A stretch of 64,000 bases of DNA from Candidatus Vicinibacter affinis (GCA_016714365.1 JADJNH010000007.1:372001-436000); one strand, 5' to 3'. Shown: positions 9,201 to 18,430, counted from the first letter of the stretch. Notes: a model not told the origin generated them from the sequence alone. Made by a program: numbers and translations.

Positions 9201-9464
9201 TTATTTCCAATTTTTACATTGAGCATTTACCTTATTCACATCCCTTTCATAAGACCAATCGATGTTAAAATATAACCCACATTCTTCGATATTACTTTCA
9301 AATTCCTGTATATCCCTTACATATGAAAGAGGAATTGTATAGACCAAATACCAGGATGTATTAGCGTAATAGATAAATTTGGGGTCGGAATGAAGACCTT
9401 TCCTGAATCCATTAAATATGCTTAGTGTAGGTTTTTTCATCTGCAGCTGTACTTTAAGTACCAT
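9201..9464 (-). CDS. Small hypothetical protein
   Basis: An 87-residue ORF (ATG at 9464; a second ATG at 9440 opens MKKPTLSIFNGF). It ends 19 nt upstream of the start of the mosaic secreted protein and could be cotranscribed with it. No signal peptide, membrane segment or known motif; it is rich in aromatic residues. It may be a fragment of a larger decayed gene. The 9465-9702 gap after it contains a stretch (9629-9690) that recurs at 11674-11740. Confidence 0.4.
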   Translation of the reverse strand: MVLKVQLQMKKPTLSIFNGFRKGLHSDPKFIYYANTSWYLVYTIPLSYVRDIQEFESNIEECGLYFNIDWSYERDVNKVNAQCKNWK

Positions 9465-9702
9465 AAACTAATCCGGCATGCATTCATAATCATAACGAAT
9501 GAAAGGGGTAAATAATGAGTGCTTGAGAGATGTCCTCATTTAATTGGTTCGCTTTGTGTCGGTTCAAAAATAAGAATAATTGCTAAGATTCAGGTGAGTT
9601 CAAAAATAAATCAACAGAAATTTAATCCTAACCAGCTCAAGTAAATCATTTAGTATGATTACCAATAATTAAATTTAGAATAACTTATTTTTTTAATATT
9701 GA

Positions 9703-10302
9703 TTAAATAGTTGGGTAAATATCCTCGTCTCTTTTTTTTATAACTAAACCCTTATGGAACATTATAATTTCTGGAACTTCAATTGATCGAGTATAACGAT
9801 TATCATTATTAAACATATCATGAAAAAAAAGTAAAATTTCTGAATCAAAATCCAACATATGGCTATTCTTAGATAAATCCTTTGTTTTATGACGATGGAC
9901 AATTACATCAAATTCCACACTGTGTGCAAAATGAATTTTAAGTGAATCCCATTGAATCGGATCTAAAATTAATTGATTATACTTTCCTGAATAGTTCGAA
10001 TTTTCAGCACAGGTATCATTAAATTTCAGTAAAAATGAATTATTCAACTTTGATATTGTCATTTCAATGCTGTATTCATTGCCAATTGAATCACAACCTA
10101 ATTCTGTTGAATAAACCATTATGTTTTTAGAATTTGAAAATTTATTTATTTTTATAAAAGCAAAGGGTTCATTAGTAATAAATAAACTGTCTTTCTTTTT
10201 AAAAATTAATTGGCTGTGTTCATTTACAAAAATTGTGGTGGCAGATTTTTGACAACCTGTTAGTAGAAGCAAAATAAATATTACAAACATGGTTTGGTAC
10301 AT
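9703..10302 (-). CDS. Hypothetical lipoprotein
   Basis: A 199-residue protein with a lipoprotein signal: hydrophobic MFVIFILLLL then lipobox LTGC, so Cys16 should be lipidated. No family recognised. The C-terminal half contains VIVHRHKTKDL and a run with SEILLFFHDMF. A degraded relative of this half lies at 11798-12062 on the other side of the ATPase gene, sharing the H-R-x-K-T-K and LLF landmarks and the 3' flank. Probable location: periplasmic face of a membrane. Confidence 0.6.
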   Translation of the reverse strand: MYQTMFVIFILLLLTGCQKSATTIFVNEHSQLIFKKKDSLFITNEPFAFIKINKFSNSKNIMVYSTELGCDSIGNEYSIEMTISKLNNSFLLKFNDTCAENSNYSGKYNQLILDPIQWDSLKIHFAHSVEFDVIVHRHKTKDLSKNSHMLDFDSEILLFFHDMFNNDNRYTRSIEVPEIIMFHKGLVIKKRDEDIYPTI

Positions 10303-10361
10303 TTAGCTCATCCATTGGTCAAATTAATTTAGATCTGGGATTTTTGAGTGCTATCCATTTG

Positions 10362-11540
10362 TTAAAAAATTCCTTCCAAATCATTCCAAGGCCTTATTGT
10401 AGCAAAGCCTCTTTGCTGTGATTCATTCCCGCCATAAATCAGCCACGACCTGAGTTGCAAATCAGCATTTGAATGTTTTTGAAAAAATTGAAGATTTCGA
10501 AAAAATGAGTTATTAATGGTAGATGCAGATTTAATTTCTGCTATGGTGTAACCGTTTTTTGTCTCTGACAACAAATCGATTTCATGTCCATTGCTTTCTC
10601 TCCAATAATAAAATTGGGGATTCCATTCCTTTTCGAATCCCTGTTTCATGATTTCAGATACTATCAAATTTTCAAACAGGTGACCCCGAGAAAAATGAGT
10701 TTGAAGATCTCTTGGTGAGGAAATGCCTAATAGATTTGCTACTAGTCCCACATCGGTAAAATACAGTTTTGGAGACTTGGCCAAACGCTTGGAATAATTT
10801 TGAAAATATGGAGGTAGTAAATAGCAAATATGACTTGCTTCCAAAACACCCATCCAGGCTTTAGCAGTTGGTGGTGAAATTCCTGCGTCACTTGAGAGGG
10901 ATTGGTAATTAAGGGGCTGACTTATTCTACCTGCACAAAGACGCACAAAATTTCGGAAAATCACCAAATCCTGGACAGCGGTCAACTGCCTGACATCACG
11001 TTGTAGATAAGTTTCAAAGTAGTTTGGATAATAATCTAAAGGAGATATTTCAGAACTAAAAATTCGGGGATAAAAACCCTTGAAAATGGTTTCTTCCATG
11101 GTATCTGACATCCAACCTGCATTTTTTAATTCACGAAAAGAAAAAGGAAACAATTTAAACAAAGCAACCCTACCAGCCAAACTCTGAGTGATGCTTTCCA
11201 TAAGTTGAAAATTTTGCGATCCACTCAACAGATACTGCCCAGCAATGCCATCATCATCTACTTTTTGTTGGAGATAATTAAACAAATGGGGAACTCTCTG
11301 GACTTCATCCAGAATCACATAACGACCATAATTTTCCAAAAATCTACGAGGATCTTGTAAAGCAAAATCCTGAATATCCGGATTTTCCAATGAAACATAT
11401 TGATATTCCGGAAACATCGATCTTAAAAGGGTTGTTTTTCCAGACTGGCGTGGTCCAGTCAAAGATACAATAGGAAATTTTCGGGACATCTCTCTAATCC
11501 TATCCTCAATATTGCGTTTGATAACCATTTGAGACGACAT
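10362..11540 (-). CDS. AAA family ATPase with DUF4143 domain
   Basis: A 392-residue protein from the ATG at 11540; an upstream TTG at 11549 lies inside an inverted repeat and is unlikely to be the start. Walker A is GPRQSGKTT, Walker B is VILDEVQR, and LLSGSQNF matches the sensor-1 region of this family. The C-terminal DUF4143 region ends in a PD-(D/E)xK nuclease-like fold with GHEIDLL and AEIKS. Family members are common and mobile in Bacteroidota; cellular role is not established, and links to DNA or mobile elements are inference. Its promoter box TATATTTG (minus strand) is only 6 nt from the ATG, so the transcript may be almost leaderless. Confidence 0.9.
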   Translation of the reverse strand: MSSQMVIKRNIEDRIREMSRKFPIVSLTGPRQSGKTTLLRSMFPEYQYVSLENPDIQDFALQDPRRFLENYGRYVILDEVQRVPHLFNYLQQKVDDDGIAGQYLLSGSQNFQLMESITQSLAGRVALFKLFPFSFRELKNAGWMSDTMEETIFKGFYPRIFSSEISPLDYYPNYFETYLQRDVRQLTAVQDLVIFRNFVRLCAGRISQPLNYQSLSSDAGISPPTAKAWMGVLEASHICYLLPPYFQNYSKRLAKSPKLYFTDVGLVANLLGISSPRDLQTHFSRGHLFENLIVSEIMKQGFEKEWNPQFYYWRESNGHEIDLLSETKNGYTIAEIKSASTINNSFFRNLQFFQKHSNADLQLRSWLIYGGNESQQRGFATIRPWNDLEGIF

Positions 11541-11580
11541 TTTATGCAAATATAAAATTGATTTTTATATTTGCATAAAA
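11540..11580. repeat. Perfect 18-bp inverted repeat over the ATPase promoter
   Basis: TTTTATGCAAATATAAAA (11540-11557) is repeated inverted at 11563-11580, with a 5-nt spacer. Each arm contains TATATTTGC, an exact Bacteroidota -7 box, one pointing to each side. It could be a bidirectional promoter, an operator bound by a dimer, or a hairpin in the leader. Confidence 0.75.
11547..11554 (-). promoter_or_regulatory. -7 promoter element (TATATTTG) of the DUF4143 ATPase
   Basis: Exact TAnnTTTG on the minus strand, ending 6 nt before the ATG at 11540. This spacing implies a leaderless or nearly leaderless mRNA. Confidence 0.55.
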
Positions 11581-11797
11581 AGGTCAAATTTATACACCCT
11601 GAATTTGTACAAACAGATGAATAATTACAGTCCATCCAGTGGGTTCTGAATTTAATCCGCTGAAATCTAATTCTACCAAGCTGAAGTAAATCATTTTGTA
11701 CGATTACCCATAATTGTACTTTAAACAAATTATTTTTAAGTTTCCATAAATAATTTAGCAGATAAGTAAGTCTCTTTTTCCTATCTATTAAGCCCTT

Positions 11798-12062
11798 CTA
11801 AACCAATGAGAATTCTGGAAATTTAAAAAACAGATTCCAGCATTCGTTGTAATTAAACTTATTATCAAAAAGCAGCTGAACTTCAATATCCATATCCGGC
11901 AATCTGTTCTTGACCTTTAAATATTTGGTCTTAATTCGATGGATTGCGACCTACTCAACATCTGTACATACGTTGTCATAAATATCTTTTAACCTCTTTA
12001 CAATTTTGTCGATCCAATGGGCAGCCAAATATTCATGATCTGCAGCTACTAGCTTCACACGT
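11798..12062 (-). pseudogene. Degraded paralogue of the lipoprotein at 9703..10302
   Basis: A minus-strand frame runs from about 12062 to the TAG at 11798, interrupted by an in-frame TAG at 11951..11953. It reads VKLVAADHEYLAAHWIDKI, later DVE, stop, then VAIHRIKTKYLK and EVQLLFDNKF. These landmarks match the C-terminal half of the lipoprotein at 9703..10302 (SVEFDVIVHRHKTKDL, SEILLFFHDMF). The similarity continues into the 3' flank: 11674-11740 resembles 9629-9690. The start, signal peptide and lipobox are missing. It accounts for most of the space between the ATPase and the next gene. Confidence 0.6.
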
Positions 12063-12075
12063 TAATGGTTGTTCA

Positions 12076-12408
12076 TTAATAAAATTTGTATAAAATGGTA
12101 ATTTCACCTCTCGTAGAATTTAAAGCTTTATATTCAATTTTAAATGGGTTATCATACCAATCTCCATTATACAGGAGTGTGTCGACTTTTCCAGGTCCAA
12201 TGATGAAATCATTTACCTTTGCCATATCATCTATCATTCCCTTCAATTTAACAACACATTTGTAAGGATGTATTTTATTTTTGTCTAAATAAAATTCTTG
12301 ATCCCGAGAACAATCTTCTATTTTTATAGAATCAAAGTTATTTAAGCATGAATTTAAAAATAATAAATTAAAAGCGATTAATTTGTAAAATAGATTACTA
12401 AATTTCAT
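12076..12408 (-). CDS. Small hypothetical lipoprotein
   Basis: A 110-residue protein with a lipoprotein signal (LIAFNLLFLNSC, Cys21). No family recognised. Its ATG overlaps the stop of the DUF6973-like gene by one base (TAATG), so the two are translationally coupled. The tight coupling suggests a joint role, perhaps as a binding partner; that is inference. It has two more Cys (Cys33 and one near residue 51) that could form a disulfide in the periplasm. Confidence 0.6.
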   Translation of the reverse strand: MKFSNLFYKLIAFNLLFLNSCLNNFDSIKIEDCSRDQEFYLDKNKIHPYKCVVKLKGMIDDMAKVNDFIIGPGKVDTLLYNGDWYDNPFKIEYKALNSTRGEITILYKFY

Positions 12409-14024
12409 TAGTTACAATTTTGGAAAGTCAAAACAATTTGGCTGTTTTGATTTATAGTTCCGTTAAGATTTAATGGAAAGATAAATCTAAGGAGCCCTTG
12501 ATTTAATTCATTTAAAACAAGATTGGTTAGTTCTAAATTTGAAGCATTTGGATTATTAATGGCAATTTTTCGACCACGATCATTATTATGAAAATCCATA
12601 CTAGCTTCCAGATCTGGTCCAAATTGAATCCCATTACAATTTTCGTGGGCATCGGCGAATAATTTTGCATTTACTGATCCACAAGATTTAACATTAAGTG
12701 CATTAAAATATGCATGTCTAAACGCATCACTACAATCATTAAGTCTATTTGACCCAAAGATATTTATGGTGGTATTTTCTGCAATCTCCTTATTATTTTT
12801 TATTGCGAGAGCGCAAGAAATATGTCTCCAAATCAATTTGCGTTCACAATCATTTATGCTCTCTTGAGGAATATCATCAATGTTAAAAACATCTGGATCA
12901 TCTAATAACTCAAGAGCTAATTCAACCTCTATATTTGAAAGATTATATAAATTCCTAATACACTCCACACCAACAGGTTCGCCATAATCAATTAGTGATG
13001 CAGTCAAGCATTTTTTAAATTCTTCATAGTTTCCCTTAAATTTAGTATTACAAATTGTAACCAAACCTGCTAGTTCACTAGTAAATCCAGGATTATCGCC
13101 GCAATCCTCAATATAATGACCTAGATTCAAACCACCATTATTTCCTCCACCGTTGGAATTCCCATTACCCGAATTATTCCATCCATCTTTTAATCCATTT
13201 GTTCCACGATACCCACCCCTTCCGTTAGCACTGCTATTCAGAATTTCCGGGCATACTACAAAATTTTGACAATTGATATGTTCACAAAATTCTCTTGATT
13301 GTAATTCACCAAAAGTAATTGGACCACAGGGTATTCTAATCCTCTCGCAAATCTGAATGATGAAACATGGGTCTGTGCGTGGCATAAGTATATTTATAGT
13401 ATCATTTGGGTCATGAACAATACTGTCAATTACCGCAATACATTCGCCACCAATAAATTTATACCCTTCTAAAATATAATCATCCCAATCAGTGTAAAAA
13501 ACAACACCATCAAAATTGGGTTCTTTAGTCCTATAGTTATTATTACTATTTATCCCACCCATTTTTACAAAATTTTCGTTTGGAATTACATTGCAAACAG
13601 CTAAAAAATAAGAACCAGCTGTGTCTTAAATGATTACTAGTGATCTATTATTTGGGCTAAATGTTGTGTCTGTGGTACTGTATTGATCTTCACAATAATA
13701 AGCACTTTGATAGTTTTGTAGAATAGGCACTTCGATTACTGTTTGCATTTTTTGATCATCATAATACATTATTGCCTTTGACCAATCTGGTGCTTTATTG
13801 TAGCTTTCTAAACTCGAGGAATCTGTTCTTTGTACCAATACGTTTCTATAAGGTAATTCCTTTGATCTGCTTTTCCACTTTGAAAATAAGTATTTTGCAT
13901 GAATTGACTCATTTTCACTTGGTCGAGTATAAGAGTTGATTTCTTTTTCACATCTGGTAAAAAATAAGAGAGTAAAAATAAAAAATAATAAGTAAAATTT
14001 GATCAATAAGTTTGTTGAATTCAT
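12408..14024 (-). pseudogene. DUF6973-like lipoprotein gene split by one in-frame TAA
   Basis: Two ORFs (13626..14078 and 12408..13562) are in the same frame, separated only by a TAA at 13626..13628. Read through, they form one 538-codon gene of a layout common in Bacteroidota: lipoprotein signal (MNSTNLLIKFYLLFFIFTLL then FTRC, from the ATG at 14024), a region with WSKAIMYY...VEVP-like and SLVII | DTAGSYFLAV segments, DFDG/YTDWDDYILEGYKF, a Gly/Asn-rich linker, and a C-terminal domain with DAFRHAYFNALN, ADAHE and SMDFHNNDRGR. That last block fits the DUF6973 family, whose conserved His/Asp/Asn residues suggest a catalytic or metal site; its function is not established. The sequence continues sensibly across the stop, so it is a recent nonsense change or a sequencing error. 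The downstream piece has no signal peptide of its own. Confidence 0.65.
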
Positions 14025-14078
14025 ATACAAAAATTTATTAAACCAGTCAAAAGGCATAATTCTATAATAGTCGTCCAA

Positions 14079-14449
14079 TTAAAAACGTTCTCTCACATTA
14101 AATGTTGCTCCCGAAATAAGTCATTTCTAATTCCTCTCATGTTAAGTTTCCTTTCAAGAACATTGTAAATACCAAAGCAGGTTTGTCTGCCGGACAATAA
14201 GCCAATTATATTCTGGTATCCAGAATATAGCCACTCTTCATTCCCGCTGACAAAAACTTTTGTAGAGACCAGGTGAAGGGAACCCGGTATTGAATTAAAG
14301 CCATCGGCAAGATATTAAAATTAAATATACAATGGATATTTTCTTAATTTCGCCGTCTTGAATTTTTTATACCAATAGGTTTTAAATTCAATAGGCTATT
14401 CTTTAGTTACAGTGAAAGATCCATTTATTCGGATACTGTATCTATTAGA
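14079..14449. other. Divergent intergenic region with a palindrome
   Basis: 371 bp between the start side of the DUF6973-like gene and the PAP2 gene, which point away from each other. No ORF is supported. The only clear element is the palindrome at 14207-14229. Confidence 0.5.
14207..14229. promoter_or_regulatory. Perfect 10-bp palindrome, candidate operator
   Basis: TATATTCTGG-TAT-CCAGAATATA, a perfect inverted repeat with a 3-nt spacer, midway in a divergent intergenic region. The size and spacing fit a dimeric regulator site. No T run follows it, so a terminator is less likely. Confidence 0.45.
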
Positions 14450-15364
14450 ATGGATGGTTTAAAAAGTGTTGAAATCAAAATGAACCGGATAAAACAAATT
14501 TATTCCTTGTTGCGAACTGAAGAAAAACTGGCACTTTGGTTTTTCTTGCCCATGAGTTTTCTGACTTTCTATTTTGTAGGTGAAAAGGGTTACCCCAATG
14601 GCGCACGGGAAAGATTCTTCATCACCTTTATCCTGATGATCATCTATGCCTACGTCCAGTTAAAATATCAGGACCGAAAACCCGTGCAGGTGTTCCGGGA
14701 CATTGCCCCTTTTTTCTTTTGCATTGCCATCTATACCAATCTTCATGATCTGGTCTATTTTCTACATCCTACCAATATTGACGACCGGCTCATTGCCATC
14801 GACCAGAAACTGATCGGCTACCAACTGTCGGTAGAAGCTTTAAAATACAGACCTGTTTGGCTGATCAAATGGCTTGAAATCAACTATTCTCTTTTCTTCT
14901 ATTATCCCGTCACTCTTGGATTGATATTGTATCTGAAAAATAAAAAAAAGGAATACCGGGAATTTCTGGTCACCATCATGCTTACTTTTTTTACCGGTTA
15001 TTTCTTGTATGTAATTTTTCCTGCGGTGGGTCCCAAACATTATTTCAAAGAATTGTTTCACAACCCTGCCTTGTTGAACTGGAAGGTAGAGGAAAATATG
15101 TACCAGTTTTTTCACATCAGTGAAGGAGTAAGGCGGGATGCTTTTCCTAGTTTACACAATGCCATCACCGTTCTGGTGATGAGTTTTGCCTTTAAATTTG
15201 AACGAAAAATATTTTATCTGATGTTGCCTTTTGCCGCTTCATTAATTGTGGCAACCGTTTATCTGGGCCATCATTACATGATTGATGTTTTTGCAGGCTG
15301 GTTGCTGGCTGCCTTGGCCTTCACCTATTTTCCAAAATTTGAACAACAGGGTGCATTGGCCTAA
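14450..15364 (+). CDS. PAP2-superfamily membrane phosphatase
   Basis: A 304-residue integral membrane protein with about six hydrophobic segments. The PAP2 motifs are in the C-terminal third: PSLHNA (motif C2) and HHYMIDVFAGW (motif C3), with VGPKHYF upstream. This arrangement resembles the PAP2_3 / inositol-phosphotransferase-like branch. It probably removes phosphate from a lipid phosphate or pyrophosphate, or moves a phospholipid head group, on the outer face of the inner membrane. The ATG at 14450 is used; another ATG at codon 11 is possible. It converges with the Nudix gene. Confidence 0.85.
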   Translation: MDGLKSVEIKMNRIKQIYSLLRTEEKLALWFFLPMSFLTFYFVGEKGYPNGARERFFITFILMIIYAYVQLKYQDRKPVQVFRDIAPFFFCIAIYTNLHDLVYFLHPTNIDDRLIAIDQKLIGYQLSVEALKYRPVWLIKWLEINYSLFFYYPVTLGLILYLKNKKKEYREFLVTIMLTFFTGYFLYVIFPAVGPKHYFKELFHNPALLNWKVEENMYQFFHISEGVRRDAFPSLHNAITVLVMSFAFKFERKIFYLMLPFAASLIVATVYLGHHYMIDVFAGWLLAALAFTYFPKFEQQGALA

Positions 15365-15383
15365 ACCCAGGCCTTTATCATTT

Positions 15384-16010
15384 CTAAATGGTATGGATCA
15401 GCTCTCTTAATTCTTCCAGAATCATGGCCGTTGCGCCCCAGACCCAGGCATCTTCCAGTTCGAAGCCCGGAACTTCAATTGAACTTGCATAACTGGTCTT
15501 CAGCTTTCTCCTTGTATAAAGATCTTCCTTGATCAAATGCCGCACCGGACAACGCAGTATGTCGAAGACCTCTGATTCCTGAAGGACAAAATCGAGGTCG
15601 CCCTCATACCAGCCAATGTAAGGATATACCAGGTTGTTGCTGACAGGAATGTATAATTCGGAGAGGGCACCCACTATCTTGATGTCAGAAGCCGGAACGC
15701 CAATTTCCTCCTGAGTCTCTCTCAGCGCAGTAAAGAGCATGTTGTAATCGCTTTCCTCTCTTCTTCCTCCGGGTAAACTCACCTGACCCTTGTGTGGATC
15801 ATGAGCACTCACCGGATTTCTCTTGATCAATGGAAAATACATCTCTTGCTCATCCCCCATGAGTAAGACCATCACGGATGCCCTTGTATGGTCCTCAGCA
15901 GGAAGTTCATCGAGCCTATGGGGTAAAGGAGACATACGGGAATGGGCATTTCTACCTGGTAGTGACCGGCTCAGCCGGTCTGCAAGATCTGATATGAAGC
16001 CCGGACGCAT
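15384..16010 (-). CDS. Nudix hydrolase, CoA pyrophosphatase type
   Basis: A 208-residue cytoplasmic protein. The block HKGQVSLPGG followed by RREESD and TALRETQEEIGV is the Nudix box together with the preceding signature specific to the CoA-pyrophosphatase (NudL/YeaB) branch. It probably cleaves CoA or oxidised CoA to 3',5'-ADP and acyl-phosphopantetheine; substrate is inferred from the branch. Metal ligands EEIG are intact. The gene lies 14 nt downstream of hemD and is likely in the same transcript. Confidence 0.85.
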   Translation of the reverse strand: MRPGFISDLADRLSRSLPGRNAHSRMSPLPHRLDELPAEDHTRASVMVLLMGDEQEMYFPLIKRNPVSAHDPHKGQVSLPGGRREESDYNMLFTALRETQEEIGVPASDIKIVGALSELYIPVSNNLVYPYIGWYEGDLDFVLQESEVFDILRCPVRHLIKEDLYTRRKLKTSYASSIEVPGFELEDAWVWGATAMILEELRELIHTI

Positions 16011-16024
16011 GGAATGCTGGTTGA

Positions 16025-16813
16025 TTATTTGTTGGATTTCTTGAGATACTCATCCAGAGCCATGGTCATCGATGGCGTCTGTGGAGAAGGTGCCTGGATG
16101 TCTAGAATGAGCTTAGCATCGAGCACAGCCTTTGCCGTAGCGTTCCCAAAAGCAGCTAACCTTGTAGCCCCCTGTTCAAAATCCGGAAAATTTTCAAAAA
16201 GTGATTTTATGTCCAGTTGGCTGAAAAACACCAAAATGTCGTATTTAATGTCCTTGAGGTCGGACAGGTCGGCACTTACGGTGCGATACATGACCGCCTC
16301 CTGGAATTTTATTTTAGTAGATTTTAGAAAATCGGATACTTCACTGCTGCCGGTGTCTGAACAAGGGAGGAGGAAGGTTCCTGCATCTTTATGTTTGTTA
16401 AATGCAGTCGCAAGTTCGGAGATATTCTTAGTCCCGTGAAACACCTTGCGCTTTCGGAAAATGATGAATTTCTGGAGGTAATTGGCAATGGTCTCAGTGG
16501 TGCAAAAATATTTGCACATTTCAGAGATCTTGACTCTGGACTCCTCAGCGAGTCTGAAAAAATGATCCACAGCATTCTTACTGGTGAAGATCACACAAGG
16601 GAATTCATCATGACGTATCCTTTGTTTGCGAAATTCTTTTTCAGTAAGTCCATCCACCTGAATAAAAGAACGCCAGTCCACCTGTACGTTATACTTATTC
16701 TCAATCTCAAAATAGGGGGATCGTTCGGGTTTAGGCTGTGAGACCAAAATGGTTTTCACCTTTTTCAGTCTGTCGGCTGGTGTGGTCGCAATGGTCGTCG
16801 TTTTCGTCGGCAT
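16025..16813 (-). CDS. hemD: Uroporphyrinogen-III synthase
   Basis: A 262-residue protein of the HemD family in its Bacteroidota form: an N-terminal KTILVSQPKPE strand, FTSKNAVDHFF at about residue 80, a central EAVMYRTV, and a C-terminal VFFSQLDIKSLF followed by RLAAFGNATAKAV. It closes hydroxymethylbilane with inversion of ring D in heme and siroheme synthesis. Sequence conservation in this family is low, so the call rests on these blocks and on the DUF4271 gene just upstream, a pairing usual in Bacteroidota. It starts 26 nt downstream of that gene. Confidence 0.85.
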   Translation of the reverse strand: MPTKTTTIATTPADRLKKVKTILVSQPKPERSPYFEIENKYNVQVDWRSFIQVDGLTEKEFRKQRIRHDEFPCVIFTSKNAVDHFFRLAEESRVKISEMCKYFCTTETIANYLQKFIIFRKRKVFHGTKNISELATAFNKHKDAGTFLLPCSDTGSSEVSDFLKSTKIKFQEAVMYRTVSADLSDLKDIKYDILVFFSQLDIKSLFENFPDFEQGATRLAAFGNATAKAVLDAKLILDIQAPSPQTPSMTMALDEYLKKSNK

Positions 16814-16839
16814 TTACTGCGGCATTTTTGCTGTGCCTC

Positions 16840-17739
16840 CTAGACCGACCTATGAAAAAACTCATAAAGCAAAGCCAAGGGAGCGATTTCGAAGGTGCAA
16901 AGGTACAACAAAAAATGAAATATTGAGTTTCGCCATAGGTTGGTAGCCAATAAAATTTCTTTTAACTGTCTGAATGCATAACTAAGGGCCAAAAAAGCAA
17001 TAAACCACCACATAAGCTTTCGCGACCAATCGGAATTGGAAAAAGCCAGGATGAAGTCGATGGGGATCAACAAGACACTCAGCATGCTGCCATAGCTGAC
17101 AATGTTAAAAAGATATCGGTCCGTTTCCCTGCCGATTCCAAAGACCCAGCCGATTAAACGCAAGGAAAGGTGACGAATCAGGTAAATGCCACTTACGCCT
17201 AAGCTGATGTACAAAAGGATCAAAGGATGCAGACTGCCTTTCCAGAGGATGAGTCCCAGATAAATAAATATGCTCAAGCCTGCAAAATAGAGGCCATAAA
17301 GTATAGGAAAGATCAGCCTGTTTTCTTCTTTGCTCTCCCGGTACAGCAGATTCATAAAATTGAGATTCACATTGCTCCGGTAAAGCTTGATCAAAAAATT
17401 CCGGTTGAGATTCAGGGCAATGGACATCATAAAAGTCAGGAAGAGGAGTAACCAGAACAGGATGCTCCGGATCTCTGTGGGATCCTGTCTTACAGACATC
17501 CAGTTTTTGAAGACAGACTTAAAATAGCCAGTTTCTACGGCAAAATTTACTTTTGCTGCAGCCGGACGAAGTTCAAAAGGATTCCTAAACACCGCACTGG
17601 TGTCCATTGAAATTTGACCGGTGTCCGGAGAAGCAGTATTATTGGATGAGCGTATTTCAAAGGGATTGGCACTCTGAGCCCACAGCCCCTGAAGACATAG
17701 GCTAAACACTAGAAGGAGGTATCTCTTAATTAATGGCAT
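16840..17739 (-). CDS. DUF4271 domain membrane protein
   Basis: A 299-residue protein: signal peptide (MPLIKRYLLLVFSLCLQGLWAQ), a short extracytoplasmic region with two similar NPFE motifs (NPFEIR and NPFELR), then six or seven membrane segments ending in FEIAPLALLYEFF. This matches DUF4271, found in Bacteroidota directly upstream of hemD. Its function is unknown. The stop is 1 nt after the start of the response-regulator gene's stop side, i.e. it lies just downstream of the two-component pair. Confidence 0.85.
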   Translation of the reverse strand: MPLIKRYLLLVFSLCLQGLWAQSANPFEIRSSNNTASPDTGQISMDTSAVFRNPFELRPAAAKVNFAVETGYFKSVFKNWMSVRQDPTEIRSILFWLLLFLTFMMSIALNLNRNFLIKLYRSNVNLNFMNLLYRESKEENRLIFPILYGLYFAGLSIFIYLGLILWKGSLHPLILLYISLGVSGIYLIRHLSLRLIGWVFGIGRETDRYLFNIVSYGSMLSVLLIPIDFILAFSNSDWSRKLMWWFIAFLALSYAFRQLKEILLATNLWRNSIFHFLLYLCTFEIAPLALLYEFFHRSV

Positions 17740-17740
17740 T

Positions 17741-18430
17741 CTAAGGACATAGAAACTTAAAACCTATACCATGGATGTTGTCGATTTTAATAGCCGGATC
17801 CTCACTCAAATATTTGCGCAGTCTGGAAATAAAAACATCCAAACTCCTGCCCATAAAATAATCATCTTCCCCCCAAAGGCTTTCCAGTATTACAGACCGT
17901 TTAATGACTTTATTCTTGTTTTTAAGCAGGAAATCCAACAGCTCACTTTCCCTTTGTGTCAGGATGCGCACATTGCTGTCCTTAATCAACTGATATTCCA
18001 GCGGAAGATATTTATACAAACCAACGAAAAGTTCCTGTTCTTGCGTAGGCGCTTCAAATACTCTGCTCCTGCGAAGGAATATTTCAATTTTAAGAATGAG
18101 TTCCTCTATACTGAATGGTTTGGTAAGGTAATCGTCTCCACCTAATCTTAGGCCGTGTATACGGTCTTCCTTAAGGGACTTGGCAGTCAGGAAGAGAATG
18201 GGTATTTGCTGATCTTTCTTTCTCACATTCTCTGCAAGTGTAAATCCATCCATTTCGGGTAGCATTACATCAAAAATGCACAAGTCGAATTTTTCATTCT
18301 TGAACACCTCAAATGCGATGGCGCCGTTTACACAATGGACCACTTCATAACCCTGAAGCTCCAGGTGATCTTTGGTGATGAAACTAAGGGTTTCATCATC
18401 TTCTGCATAAAGTAATCTGGCTTTTTTCAT
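17741..18430 (-). CDS. OmpR-family response regulator (RprY-like)
   Basis: A 229-residue protein with a receiver domain (acidic pocket EDDE, phospho-acceptor Asp54 in CIFDVMLPEMDGF, switch LFLTAK, Lys in YLTKPF) and a C-terminal winged-helix DNA-binding domain (LTQRESELLDFLLKNKN ... RSVILESLWGEDDYFMGRSLDVFISRLRKYL). It overlaps the sensor kinase gene by 4 nt (ATGA), so the pair is cotranslated. The domain order and the motif GEDDYF...RSMDVF are typical of RprY-type regulators of Bacteroidota. Target genes unknown. Confidence 0.92.
   Translation of the reverse strand: MKKARLLYAEDDETLSFITKDHLELQGYEVVHCVNGAIAFEVFKNEKFDLCIFDVMLPEMDGFTLAENVRKKDQQIPILFLTAKSLKEDRIHGLRLGGDDYLTKPFSIEELILKIEIFLRRSRVFEAPTQEQELFVGLYKYLPLEYQLIKDSNVRILTQRESELLDFLLKNKNKVIKRSVILESLWGEDDYFMGRSLDVFISRLRKYLSEDPAIKIDNIHGIGFKFLCP

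Noticed and set aside
11459..11728. 89-codon minus-strand ORF overlapping the ATPase start
   Set aside because: It overlaps the well-supported ATPase in another frame and spans the palindrome; no family features.
251..13628. Possibility that TAA is recoded as an amino acid, since two genes carry in-frame TAA
   Set aside because: Intact genes in the same window end at TAA without conserved continuation, so two independent nonsense changes or errors are simpler.
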